From: Bacteroidales bacterium
Lineage (GTDB): Bacteria; Bacteroidota; Bacteroidia; Bacteroidales; UBA932
NCBI GenBank assembly: GCA_016288055.1
Contig: JAEEXZ010000015.1
Location: forward strand, 1-39,188
Length of the DNA: 39,188 nucleotides
Direction of reading: 5' to 3'
Positions 31,563 to 39,107 of the stretch are shown piece after piece (position 1 is the first letter of the stretch; every line of letters begins with the position of its first letter). Under the pieces are notes generated by a model. That model had not been told where the DNA came from and made no database searches. It was given only the letters and a program-made list of their open reading frames with translations. The position numbers were made by a program, and so were the translations under genes.

Positions 31563-32387
31563 ATGGATATTCTGGCAGTCAATTGGAATGTGGATCCCGC
31601 CATCCTCCACATCGGCGGGTTTGAACTCAGATGGTATTCGCTTCTGTTTGTGAGCGGCTTCATCCTGGGATGGTTTATCATGCGCAGTTTCTTCCGCCGG
31701 GAGAAAATCAGCGAGAATCTGCTGGATCCCATGCTGTACATGCTCCTGATCTGCACCATCGTAGGCGCCCGTCTGGGACATGTCATCTTCTATCAGCCGG
31801 ACTATTACTTTGGCAGCTGGCAGGGATTTCTGGAGATTTTCATGCCCTGGAAAGGCGGCCTGGCCAGCCATGGCGGCACCATCGCCCTCCTTATCGGCAT
31901 TTGGTGGTACGCTAAAAAGTATGGCCCCAAGAACCACTTTGACTTTGTCTGGGTCCTGGACCACCTGGTGATCCCGGTGTCTTTCGCCGCCTGCTTCATC
32001 CGCCTGGGCAACCTCTTCAATTCCGAGATCTACGGCGGCCCCACCGACCTTCCCTGGGGTTTTGTCTTCCTGCGCAACGGGGAAACCGTTCCGGCCCATC
32101 CCACCCAGCTTTACGAGGCCGGCACTTACCTCCTTCTGGGCTTCCTGCTCATGTGGATGTACCGGTATCGTCTGGAGAAGATTTACCGCGGCACTTTCGT
32201 GGGCCTCTTCCTGGTGGTGTGCTTCGGCGCCCGCTTCCTTATCGAATTTGTCAAAAATGATCAAGTTGACTTCGAGGCCGACATGCTTCTGAACATGGGG
32301 CAGATCCTCAGTATCCCGTTCATTCTCATCGGCATCGGTTTCCTTGTGTACGCTTTTGTCAGGAAGCAACCGGCCATGAAGCAATAA
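31563..32387 (+). CDS. lgt: Prolipoprotein diacylglyceryl transferase
   Basis: Lgt is an inner-membrane enzyme that moves a diacylglyceryl group from phosphatidylglycerol to the lipobox cysteine of prelipoproteins. The 274-residue protein has about seven membrane helices and the conserved motifs ELRWYSLLF, GARLGHVIFY, SHGGTIALL (His103), the signature IRLGNLFNSEIYGGPTDLPWG (Arg147 onward) and HPTQLYEA. Substrates are nearby in the window: the lipoprotein at 1614 and the RND adaptor at 33966. It has its own promoter before the pgk terminator. Confidence 0.96.
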   Translation: MDILAVNWNVDPAILHIGGFELRWYSLLFVSGFILGWFIMRSFFRREKISENLLDPMLYMLLICTIVGARLGHVIFYQPDYYFGSWQGFLEIFMPWKGGLASHGGTIALLIGIWWYAKKYGPKNHFDFVWVLDHLVIPVSFAACFIRLGNLFNSEIYGGPTDLPWGFVFLRNGETVPAHPTQLYEAGTYLLLGFLLMWMYRYRLEKIYRGTFVGLFLVVCFGARFLIEFVKNDQVDFEADMLLNMGQILSIPFILIGIGFLVYAFVRKQPAMKQ

Positions 32388-32407
32388 ATCGACTAATGGC
32401 GCGATTC

Positions 32408-32434
32408 TTGTATGATAAGCGCGTCTTATATTAG
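32408..32434 (+). promoter_or_regulatory. Possible promoter of the RND efflux operon
   Basis: TTG at 32408-32410 and TATATTAG at 32427-32434 (one mismatch to TAnnTTTG) are 16 bases apart. Transcription would then begin close to the ATG at 32444. No better candidate lies in the gap. Confidence 0.35.
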
Positions 32435-32443
32435 TTGGTTTAT

Positions 32444-33955
32444 ATGAACATTAGAAACGTGTTTATTGCGCTCACGTTGCTGCTTCCGTCAGCTGCCTGG
32501 GCGCAGTTTCAAGGGATGGAGCGCCCTCAGACAGACTCCACGCTGGTGATCAGCCTGGATGACGCTCTCAAGATTGCCCTTTCAGAAAATACATCCGTGA
32601 AGGTGGCCGATATGGAAATCCAGCGCACGAAGTATGCGCAGAAGGGTTCCTACAGCGCCTTGTTCCCCCAAATCAGTGCATCCGGCATGTACAGTTATGC
32701 CATCCAGAAGCAGAAAGTGTTCTTCGGCTCGGATGACGAGGACTCCGGTTCTTCCGGCGGCGGCATGGCCTCCATGTTTGCCAGTGCCTTCGAGCCCATC
32801 ATGTACTACATTCAGCAGTTGTACACCGTAACGGGAACTCCTTTTGTCCCCTATGTGGCTCCCCAGCCGGATCCCAGCTCTACTCCTTCCTCTTCCAGCG
32901 ACCCCATCGAGATGGGACGCCGCAATCAGGTCCAGCTGGGCCTGAGCGCCAGCATGCCGCTGGTGAACTTCCAGCTCTGGGAAAGCCTGCGCCTTACCGG
33001 CGACCAGGTGGAACTGGCCGTGGAGCAAGCCCGCGAGTCGCGTCTGGGAACGGTGGCTTCCGTCAAGCAGGCCTATTTCGCCGTCCTGATGGCCAAGGCT
33101 TCCTACGATGTGTACAATGCCGTGTACGAGAACGCTGTCCAGAACTGCAAGCTCACGGAGAGCCGGTATAACGTAAAGAAGGCGTCTGAGATGGATCTTG
33201 CCCGTGCCCGTAGCGCCGTCGCCGCGGCCATCCCCAACCTGTACAATGCAGAGAACGCCATCTACCTGGGCCTGTGGCAGTTGAAGGCCGTCATGGGCGT
33301 GGACCTGGACCGTGCCATCGACGTGCAGGGAAAGCTTGAGGACTATGCCACGCATATGTTCTACGACATCCACGAAGGCGCCGAGGCTTCCCTGGACCGC
33401 AACAGCCAGCTCCGCCAGCTTGCCACCCAGGCCGAGATGCTGGCCAAGCAGATCCGCATGCAGAAGTATGCCAGCCTTCCTTCGCTGGCCATGCAGGTGA
33501 GCTATAACTACTACACCCAGAGCGACAAGTTCAACCTGAGCCAGTGGAAATGGCTGCCTTCCAGCACCCTGGTCTTCTCCCTGAGCATCCCCATCTTCTC
33601 CGGCGGTCAGCGTTACCATGCCGTGAAACAGACCCGGGTTCAGGCCAGTCAGCTGGCCCTTCAGCGGGAGAACGTGGAGCGTCAGCTCCGTATCGGCATC
33701 CGTCAGAGCCTGTCCAACATGGATACGGCCATGAAGACCTACGACGCCGCCTCGTCGGCTGTCCGCAGCGCGGAGAAAGCCTACGACATCGCTTCCAAGA
33801 GCTTCGAGGTGGGCAAGAGTACGCTCACGGACCTCAACAACACAGAACTCACCCTCACGCAGACCCGCCTGCAGGCTGTCCAGGCCATATATAGCTTTGT
33901 AGTGGCAAAGGCAAGCCTGGAGCAGACGCTGGGTTACGATTTCACTGAAGAATAA
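32444..33955 (+). CDS. TolC-family outer membrane efflux protein
   Basis: This is a 503-residue outer-membrane channel of the tripartite pump. A signal peptide (MNIRNVFIALTLLLPSAAWA) is followed by the TolC-type pattern: LDDALKIALSENTSVKVADMEI at the start of the first long helix, a repeated pair of helical hairpins, and the late segment VRSAEKAYDIASKSFEVGKSTLTDLNNTELTLTQTRLQAVQAIYSFVVAKASLEQTLG. An insertion of about 60 residues rich in Ser, Gly and Pro (about 85-150) lies in the first beta-strand region and would face the outside. The ATG at 32444 gives the signal peptide; the TTG upstream would add three residues and is less likely. It is the first gene of the efflux operon. Confidence 0.92.
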   Translation: MNIRNVFIALTLLLPSAAWAQFQGMERPQTDSTLVISLDDALKIALSENTSVKVADMEIQRTKYAQKGSYSALFPQISASGMYSYAIQKQKVFFGSDDEDSGSSGGGMASMFASAFEPIMYYIQQLYTVTGTPFVPYVAPQPDPSSTPSSSSDPIEMGRRNQVQLGLSASMPLVNFQLWESLRLTGDQVELAVEQARESRLGTVASVKQAYFAVLMAKASYDVYNAVYENAVQNCKLTESRYNVKKASEMDLARARSAVAAAIPNLYNAENAIYLGLWQLKAVMGVDLDRAIDVQGKLEDYATHMFYDIHEGAEASLDRNSQLRQLATQAEMLAKQIRMQKYASLPSLAMQVSYNYYTQSDKFNLSQWKWLPSSTLVFSLSIPIFSGGQRYHAVKQTRVQASQLALQRENVERQLRIGIRQSLSNMDTAMKTYDAASSAVRSAEKAYDIASKSFEVGKSTLTDLNNTELTLTQTRLQAVQAIYSFVVAKASLEQTLGYDFTEE

Positions 33956-33965
33956 TACAAGAAAT

Positions 33966-34988
33966 ATGAAAACGACCGAATTGATAACGATTACCGCCCT
34001 GGCCCTGTTTGCCGTTTCCTGCGGCAGCAACAGCCAGAGCACCGGCGCCGCCGCCGGCGCTGCAGAAACGATCCCCAACGTGGAGGTCAGCAAGGCCATC
34101 GCCCGCGACGTTCCCCAGGAAAGCGCCTACGCTTCCACCGTCCAGGCCTGGGCCGTCAACAATATCATGCCCCAGCAGGGCGGCCGCATCCGCAAGATCA
34201 ATGTGGAGGTGGGCGACTATGTGCAGAAAGGCCAGGTCCTCGCCGAGATGGACCGCCTGCAGCTGGACCAGCTGGAGCTCCAGATCCAGAACGACGAGCA
34301 GGAGTTCGAACGCCTGAAGAGCCTGTATGCCGAGGGCGGCGTCTCCCAGAGTGACTTCGAGGCCGCCGAACTGGCCTACAAAGTCCGCCGCTCCAATTAC
34401 GACAACCTCAAGGAAAATACGATCCTGTGCAGCCCCATCACCGGTTATGTGACGGCCCGCAACTTCGACGCCGGCGACATGTTCGGCATGAGCGCCCCCC
34501 TGTTCGTAGTTCAGCAGGTGGTGCCCGTGAAACTGCTTGTCGGCATCAGTGAGAGCGAATACTCCAAGGTGAAGAAAGGAGACAGCGTCAAGCTCACCGC
34601 CGACGCCATCCCCGGCCGCGTGTTCACCGGCAAGGTGGAACGCCTGTATCCCACCATTGATGCCGCCACGCACACCTTCAAGGCGGAGGTGGCCGTAGCC
34701 AATGCCGACAAGGCTCTCCGCCCCGGCATGTACGCACGCGTGAGCGTGAACTTCGGCAACCGCCACAGCGTCATCGTTCCGGACCGTGCCATCGTCAAGC
34801 AGGAAGGTACCGGCACCCGCTTCATTTTCGTGCTGAAGGAAGACAATACCGTGAGCTACGTGCCTGTTACCGTCGGCCGTCACATCGGTGCCGAGTATGA
34901 GATTCTCTCCGGCATCGAGGAAGGCGCCACCGTCGTGGTCAAGGGCCAGACTCTGTTGAAGGACGGCGTTAAGGTGAACGTGCTATGA
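33966..34988 (+). CDS. RND efflux periplasmic adaptor, lipoprotein
   Basis: This is a 340-residue membrane-fusion protein that bridges the RND pump and the TolC-like channel. The signal peptide ends in a lipobox (FAVSC, Cys19), so the adaptor is anchored by lipid. The order is as in the family: barrel-sandwich half (GGRIRKINVEVGDYVQKGQVLAEMDR), alpha-hairpin (LDQLELQIQNDEQEFERLKSLYAEGGVSQSDFEAAE), second sandwich half (ILCSPITGYVTARNFDAGDMF), beta-barrel (KGDSVKLTADAIPGRVFTGKVERLYPTID) and a membrane-proximal domain. The gene begins ten bases after the TolC-type gene and overlaps the pump gene by four bases. Confidence 0.94.
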   Translation: MKTTELITITALALFAVSCGSNSQSTGAAAGAAETIPNVEVSKAIARDVPQESAYASTVQAWAVNNIMPQQGGRIRKINVEVGDYVQKGQVLAEMDRLQLDQLELQIQNDEQEFERLKSLYAEGGVSQSDFEAAELAYKVRRSNYDNLKENTILCSPITGYVTARNFDAGDMFGMSAPLFVVQQVVPVKLLVGISESEYSKVKKGDSVKLTADAIPGRVFTGKVERLYPTIDAATHTFKAEVAVANADKALRPGMYARVSVNFGNRHSVIVPDRAIVKQEGTGTRFIFVLKEDNTVSYVPVTVGRHIGAEYEILSGIEEGATVVVKGQTLLKDGVKVNVL

Positions 34989-37900
34989 GCATTTACAGAT
35001 CTTCCGTAGAACATCCGGTTACCACCGCGCTGGTTTTCCTGGCGCTGGCCATCCTGGGCGTCTTCTCCCTGGTGCAGCTCCCGGTGGACAATTTCCCGGA
35101 CATTGAATCCAACACCATCATGGTGATGAGTTCCTATCCCGGCGCTTCGGCCGAGGATGTGGAAACCAACCTCACCAAGGTGCTGGAGAACTCCCTGAAC
35201 GGTGTTCCCAACCTGAAGAACCTTACTTCCAATTCCCGTGAGAACATTGCCGTCCTCACCCTGGAATTCGAATACGGAACCCCTATCGACGAAGCCACCA
35301 ATGACGTCCGCGACAAACTGGACATGGTGAGCCAGGCCCTCCCCGACGGAGCGTCCTCGCCCTTCATCTTCAAGTTCAGCGCCGACGACCTCCCCATCAT
35401 GATCCTGTCGGCTACGGCCGACCAGAGCGTGAGTGCGCTGGACAAGATTCTGGACGAGCGCGTGGCTACGCCCCTTGCCCGTGTGACGGGCGTGGGTACC
35501 GTCTCTGTGGCGGGCGCCCCCAAGCGTGAAATCCAGGTCTATGTGGATCCTTCCAAGATGGAAGCCTACAACCTGAGCATCAGCGCCATCTCCTCCATCA
35601 TAGCGGCCGAGAACCGCAACATCCCTTCCGGTAACATCGACATCGGCTCGGAAACCTATACCCTCCGTATCAAGAAGGAGTTTACCGACCCTTCCGAACT
35701 GCTGGACGTGGTGCTGGGCAGCTTCAACGGCGGCACCGTTTACCTGCGGGACGTGGCCCGTGTCATCGACACGGTCGAGGAACGCTCCCAGGAATCCTAT
35801 ACCAACGGTGAACGCGGCGCGCAGATCATCATCCAGAAGCAGTCCGGTTACAATACCGTGCAGGTCATCGAGAAAGTGAAGACCACCCTGGCCAAGCTGG
35901 AGCGCAACCTGCCCGCCGACGTGAAGATAACCACGGTCGTGGACAACTCCAGCAATATCCTCATGACCATCGGCTCCCTCAAGGAGACCATTCTCATCAC
36001 CTTCCTGGTGGTGATGCTGGTGGTGTTCCTTTTCCTGGGCCGTCTGAAGGGAACCCTCATCGTGGTGCTGTCCATCCCGATCGCCCTGCTGGCGTCCCTG
36101 ATGTACCTGTACTTTACGGGTAATACGCTGAACATCATCTCCATGAGCGCCCTGTCCATCGCCATCGGCATGGTCGTGGACGACGCCATCGTGGTCCTGG
36201 AAAATGTGACGTCGCACCTGGAGAGGGGAGAGAAGCCCCGCGAAGCCGCCGTACACGGAACGGCCGAGGTGGGTATTTCCGTTATCGCCTCCACGCTCAC
36301 CATGCTGTGCGTGTTCCTGCCCCTCACCATGATGAGCGGCATGGCCGGCATCATGTTCCGCCAGCTGGGCTTCATCGTGTCCATCATCATGATCGTCTCC
36401 ACCACGGCGGCCCTCACGCTGGTCCCTATGCTGTGCGCCCTCCTGATGAACAACGATCCCACCACCAACAAGCTTTACGTATGGGTGTTCAGCTATGTGA
36501 ACAGGTTCCTTGACGGCGTATCGGCCGGCTACTCCCGCATGATCGCCTGGTGCATGAACCATAAGAAGCTCATCGTCCTGGGCGCCGTCGTCATCTTCGG
36601 CGTGGTGATGACCATCTATGTTCCCCGCATGAAGACCGAGTTCTTCCCGAACTCCGACGCCGGTCGTATCCGCGCCACCATCGAACTGCCCATCGGCACA
36701 TCGCAGGACGTCACGCGCGATGTGGCCGCCCGCATCTACGAAAAGATTCAGGCCGATGTCAAGGAGATCGAGACGCTGAGCTACAGCTTCGGCCAGGCCG
36801 ACTCCGAAAACGCCTTCGCGTCCATGCAGCAGAACGGAACCTACCTCATCTCCATGAACATCAACGTGGGCTCCATGGAAAACCGCAATCGCTCCGTTTC
36901 GGAGATTGCAGACGTTATCCGCGAAGACCTCAAGCTCTTCCCCGAACTGAACCGTTTCAACGTGTCTGAAGGTATGGGCTTCGGCGGCCGCGCATCGGTG
37001 CAGGTGGAAATCTACGGCTATGACTTCGGCGAGACGGAGCAGGCCGCCCGTGAGTTGCGTGCCAGTATGATGGAAAGCGGCATCTTTGCCCAGGCCATCC
37101 TCTCCCGCGACCAGTACACGCCCGAATACGAGGTGGACTTCGACCGCGAGAAACTGGCCCTGAACGGGCTCAATTCCGTTACCGCCGCCATGGCTGTTTC
37201 TTCCGCCATGTCCGGTTCGGTGGCTTCCTACTACCGTGAGGACGGTGAGGAATACAATATCCGGGTGCGTTACGCTCCGGAGTTCCGCACCAGTATCGAG
37301 GATATGGAGAACATTGTGATCACCAACACCCAGGGCCGCGCCCTCAAGGTAAAGGACCTGGGCCGTATCGTGGAATCCAAGGTTCCCCCGACCATCCAGC
37401 GCAAGAACCGCGACCGTTACATCTCCGTCAACGGAATCATGGCCAGCGGCAAGACGCTCAGCGAGGGTGTCGAGTTCGTGCAGGCTACCCTGGACAAGAA
37501 TCCGCTTCCCCAGGGCCTCTCCTGGCTCATCGCAGGTGACTTCGAGGAGCAGCAGGAAATGTTCGGCTCCATGATTCTCCTGGCCCTCCTCATCATTATC
37601 CTGGTTTATATGGTGATGGCTTCCCAGTTCGAGAGTTTCCTCGGCCCCTTCGTGATCATGTTCTCCATTCCGTTCGCCTTTGTGGGTGTGGCGCTGGGCA
37701 ACATGGCCGCCAACCTGGCCGTGGGCATGATGTCGGCCGTGGGTATCATCATCCTGCTGGGTATCGTGGTGAAGAACGGTATCGTGCTCATCGACTACAC
37801 CATCCTGTTGCAGGAGAGGGGGTATTCGGTACGTGAGGCATCCGTTACGGCCGCCAAGGCCCGTCTGCGCCCGATCCTGATGACCACGCTCACCACCGTC

Positions 37901-38077
37901 CTGGGTATGCTGCCCATGGCGCTGGGCCGTGGTGAAGGTTCCGAGATGTGGAATGGCCTGGGTACCACCGTGGCCTGGGGTCTGTCCGTCTCCACCCTGA
38001 TTACCCTGGTGCTCATTCCGGTCGTTTACTGCGCCCTCTGCGAGCACCGCGAGAAACGCCGCGCCCGTCGCCGCTAA
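34985..38077 (+). CDS. RND-family inner membrane efflux pump (HAE-1/AcrB-like)
   Basis: This is a 1030-residue proton-driven exporter. It opens with SIYRSSVEHPVTTALVFLALAILGVFSLVQLPVDNFPDIE, the usual first helix and porter entry. The proton relay pair is Asp399-Asp400 in IGMVVDDAIVVLENV, the standard helix 4 motif. The two halves repeat, with porter domains after helices 1 and 7 and GIVVKNGIVLIDYTILLQERG in the second set. The gene order (TolC-like, adaptor, pump, PII-like) is that of the Porphyromonas gingivalis PG0538-PG0541 (xep) type of system. Substrates are not known; hydrophobic drugs, bile acids or endogenous lipids are all possible. It starts within the adaptor stop (ATGA). Confidence 0.95.
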   Translation: MSIYRSSVEHPVTTALVFLALAILGVFSLVQLPVDNFPDIESNTIMVMSSYPGASAEDVETNLTKVLENSLNGVPNLKNLTSNSRENIAVLTLEFEYGTPIDEATNDVRDKLDMVSQALPDGASSPFIFKFSADDLPIMILSATADQSVSALDKILDERVATPLARVTGVGTVSVAGAPKREIQVYVDPSKMEAYNLSISAISSIIAAENRNIPSGNIDIGSETYTLRIKKEFTDPSELLDVVLGSFNGGTVYLRDVARVIDTVEERSQESYTNGERGAQIIIQKQSGYNTVQVIEKVKTTLAKLERNLPADVKITTVVDNSSNILMTIGSLKETILITFLVVMLVVFLFLGRLKGTLIVVLSIPIALLASLMYLYFTGNTLNIISMSALSIAIGMVVDDAIVVLENVTSHLERGEKPREAAVHGTAEVGISVIASTLTMLCVFLPLTMMSGMAGIMFRQLGFIVSIIMIVSTTAALTLVPMLCALLMNNDPTTNKLYVWVFSYVNRFLDGVSAGYSRMIAWCMNHKKLIVLGAVVIFGVVMTIYVPRMKTEFFPNSDAGRIRATIELPIGTSQDVTRDVAARIYEKIQADVKEIETLSYSFGQADSENAFASMQQNGTYLISMNINVGSMENRNRSVSEIADVIREDLKLFPELNRFNVSEGMGFGGRASVQVEIYGYDFGETEQAARELRASMMESGIFAQAILSRDQYTPEYEVDFDREKLALNGLNSVTAAMAVSSAMSGSVASYYREDGEEYNIRVRYAPEFRTSIEDMENIVITNTQGRALKVKDLGRIVESKVPPTIQRKNRDRYISVNGIMASGKTLSEGVEFVQATLDKNPLPQGLSWLIAGDFEEQQEMFGSMILLALLIIILVYMVMASQFESFLGPFVIMFSIPFAFVGVALGNMAANLAVGMMSAVGIIILLGIVVKNGIVLIDYTILLQERGYSVREASVTAAKARLRPILMTTLTTVLGMLPMALGRGEGSEMWNGLGTTVAWGLSVSTLITLVLIPVVYCALCEHREKRRARRR

Positions 38078-38124
38078 TGTCATTCTGAACGAACCCTTGT
38101 CATTCTGAACGAAGTGAAGAATCT
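38078..38124 (+). repeat. Dispersed repeat, partial copy plus copy 3, before the PII-like gene
   Basis: A 16-base partial copy (38078-38093) and a full copy (38098-38124) stand in tandem. The full copy differs from copies 1 and 2 at two bases (GAACGAAGT for GAGCGAAGC). As at atpG, the full copy ends exactly before the ATG. Confidence 0.9.
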
Positions 38125-38418
38125 ATGAAAGCAATTTTTATAGCATACAATCAGGCCTACAATCAGGAGATTGTAGAGCTGCTGGAAGGACTGGGACAGC
38201 GCGGTTATACCGCTTGGGAAGAAATCGGCGGCCGCGGTTCCGTGAACGGTGAGCCCCATCTGGGCAACCACGCCTGGCCCACCCAGAACCACGCCCTGCT
38301 GAGCGTCGTGGAAGACAGCCTCGCCCCCAAGGTGATGGCCGCCCTCCGCGAGACCGACGCCGCCAACCCCGACCTCGGCCTCCGCGCCTACGTCCTCCCC
38401 GTCGAAGACGCCCTTTAG
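38125..38418 (+). CDS. PII-like protein associated with RND pump (PG0541-like)
   Basis: This is a 97-residue soluble protein. The N-terminal strand MKAIFIAYNQAYNQEIVELLEGLGQRGYTAWEEI, the glycine-rich loop GRGSVNGEPHLG (residues 36-47), WPTQNHALLSVVEDSLAPKVMAAL and the last strand LGLRAYVLPVE give a beta-alpha-beta-beta-alpha-beta pattern like PII/CutA proteins. A homologue regularly follows the RND pump genes in Bacteroidales (PG0541 in P. gingivalis), named only as transporter-associated. The loop would correspond to the PII T-loop, which contacts a partner, so the protein may sense a small ligand and tune the pump; this is inference. It starts right behind a dispersed repeat, 47 bases after the pump, and ends before a strong terminator. 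Confidence 0.88.
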   Translation: MKAIFIAYNQAYNQEIVELLEGLGQRGYTAWEEIGGRGSVNGEPHLGNHAWPTQNHALLSVVEDSLAPKVMAALRETDAANPDLGLRAYVLPVEDAL

Positions 38419-38441
38419 CGTCTCCCTCCCCATACACTCAT

Positions 38442-38471
38442 AAAAGCCGGCCCAAAGGGGCTGGCTTTTTT
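38442..38471 (+). terminator. Rho-independent terminator of the efflux operon
   Basis: Arms AAAAGCCGGCCC and GGGCTGGCTTTT (one G-T pair) with a short loop are followed by further T residues. It closes the TolC-adaptor-pump-PII operon. Confidence 0.9.
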
Positions 38472-38520
38472 TGGCTCACCGGGATTCTTCCGTGGGAACA
38501 AACTGTAAGCAGTTAAGTTG

Positions 38521-38554
38521 AGCCCTGAATGCCTTGATTTTGGTGTTCAGGGCT
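38521..38554. repeat. Perfect nine-base-pair hairpin AGCCCTGAA / TTCAGGGCT
   Basis: Arms at 38521-38529 and 38546-38554 enclose a 16-base loop. No T-run follows on the plus strand, so it is not a normal terminator. Confidence 0.65.
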
Positions 38555-38588
38555 TCTGCTTGTGCTACTGTCCGTTTTTCTTTTCTAC

Positions 38589-38642
38589 GTCGCCGGTCAA
38601 ATGTAATTGTGTCGCCGGTCCGACGGAGTAGCGTCGCCGGTC
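38589..38642 (-). repeat. Three copies of GACCGGCGAC at 22-base spacing
   Basis: On the plus strand GTCGCCGGTC occurs at 38589, 38611 and 38633, each exactly 22 bases apart (about two helical turns). Read on the minus strand the unit resembles the motif of the second array at 38719. Confidence 0.8.
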
Positions 38643-38718
38643 CGCAAAAATCGCCTAACCCGCGACGTTAGAATGCACCAGAGGCCGATTTGCGTCCCCG
38701 TTCAGCCCAAAAACGCAG

Positions 38719-38770
38719 ACCTGCGACGGTAATCACCTTCACCTGCGACACAAAACCACCTGACCTGCGC
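38719..38770 (+). repeat. Three copies of ACCTGCGAC-like motif at 22-base spacing
   Basis: ACCTGCGAC is at 38719 and 38741, and ACCTGCGCC at 38763, again 22 bases apart. The 32 bases from 38740 share 23 with the minus-strand reading of the first array, so the two sets appear to be inverted copies of one unit around a 76-base centre. Confidence 0.7.
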
Positions 38771-38826
38771 CATCGGGCCAATGACTGCCACCCCAACAAG
38801 GGTCATTCCCGTTTCTCAAATGCGTC

Positions 38827-38847
38827 ATGCCCGACCTGATCGGGCAT
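38827..38847. repeat. Stem-loop repeat ATGCCCGA-N5-TCGGGCAT
   Basis: An eight-base-pair perfect stem with a CCTGA loop. In translation it reads MPDLIGH, a phrase familiar from intergenic repeats in many bacterial genomes, often found with the HSERSEES repeat also seen in this window. Confidence 0.7.
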
Positions 38848-38998
38848 CTCTTTCCCTGCTGTATGTAAAGAAAAACGGCCTCACACTGCATTCCAACTGT
38901 ACATACAGATTGGGTGTGGTGTGTTGAGTGTGGGGCAGATGGTTGTTTGTTTTGTTCTGGCGAAGACCGAAATCGCGGTTTTTGGTCCTGGACAGCAT

Positions 38999-39107
38999 CA
39001 CCCAGCACGTGGCGGGGAAAGATTTCGCCGTATTTTTGCCCGAGCACGTGCTCTAGCATCTACCGGGACAAGAAAATGCCATTATTTTGACCGGCCACGT
39101 GCTGGGT
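38999..39107. repeat. Three CACGTG-centred repeats, outer pair inverted
   Basis: CACGTG occurs at 39006, 39045 and 39096. The outer copies form a perfect 14-base inverted repeat (39000-39013 ACCCAGCACGTGGC with 39094-39107). The middle copy is itself the 12-base palindrome GAGCACGTGCTC (39042-39053). Copies two and three also share an upstream ATTTT-G-CCG segment. Confidence 0.75.

Noticed and set aside
34880..38083. Open frame of 1067 codons on the minus strand opposite the RND pump
   Set aside because: Same shadow effect; rich in His, Asp and Gly repeats with no family pattern, while the plus strand codes for a canonical pump.
38589..38770. CRISPR array
   Set aside because: Repeats are about 10 bases with 12-base spacers, too short for any CRISPR type, with two orientations and no cas genes.
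38739..39059. Minus-strand frame of 106 codons in the terminal region
   Set aside because: It contains phrases that come from translated intergenic repeats (CPIRSGMTHLRNGNDP) and spans several inverted repeats; no promoter and no protein-like pattern.
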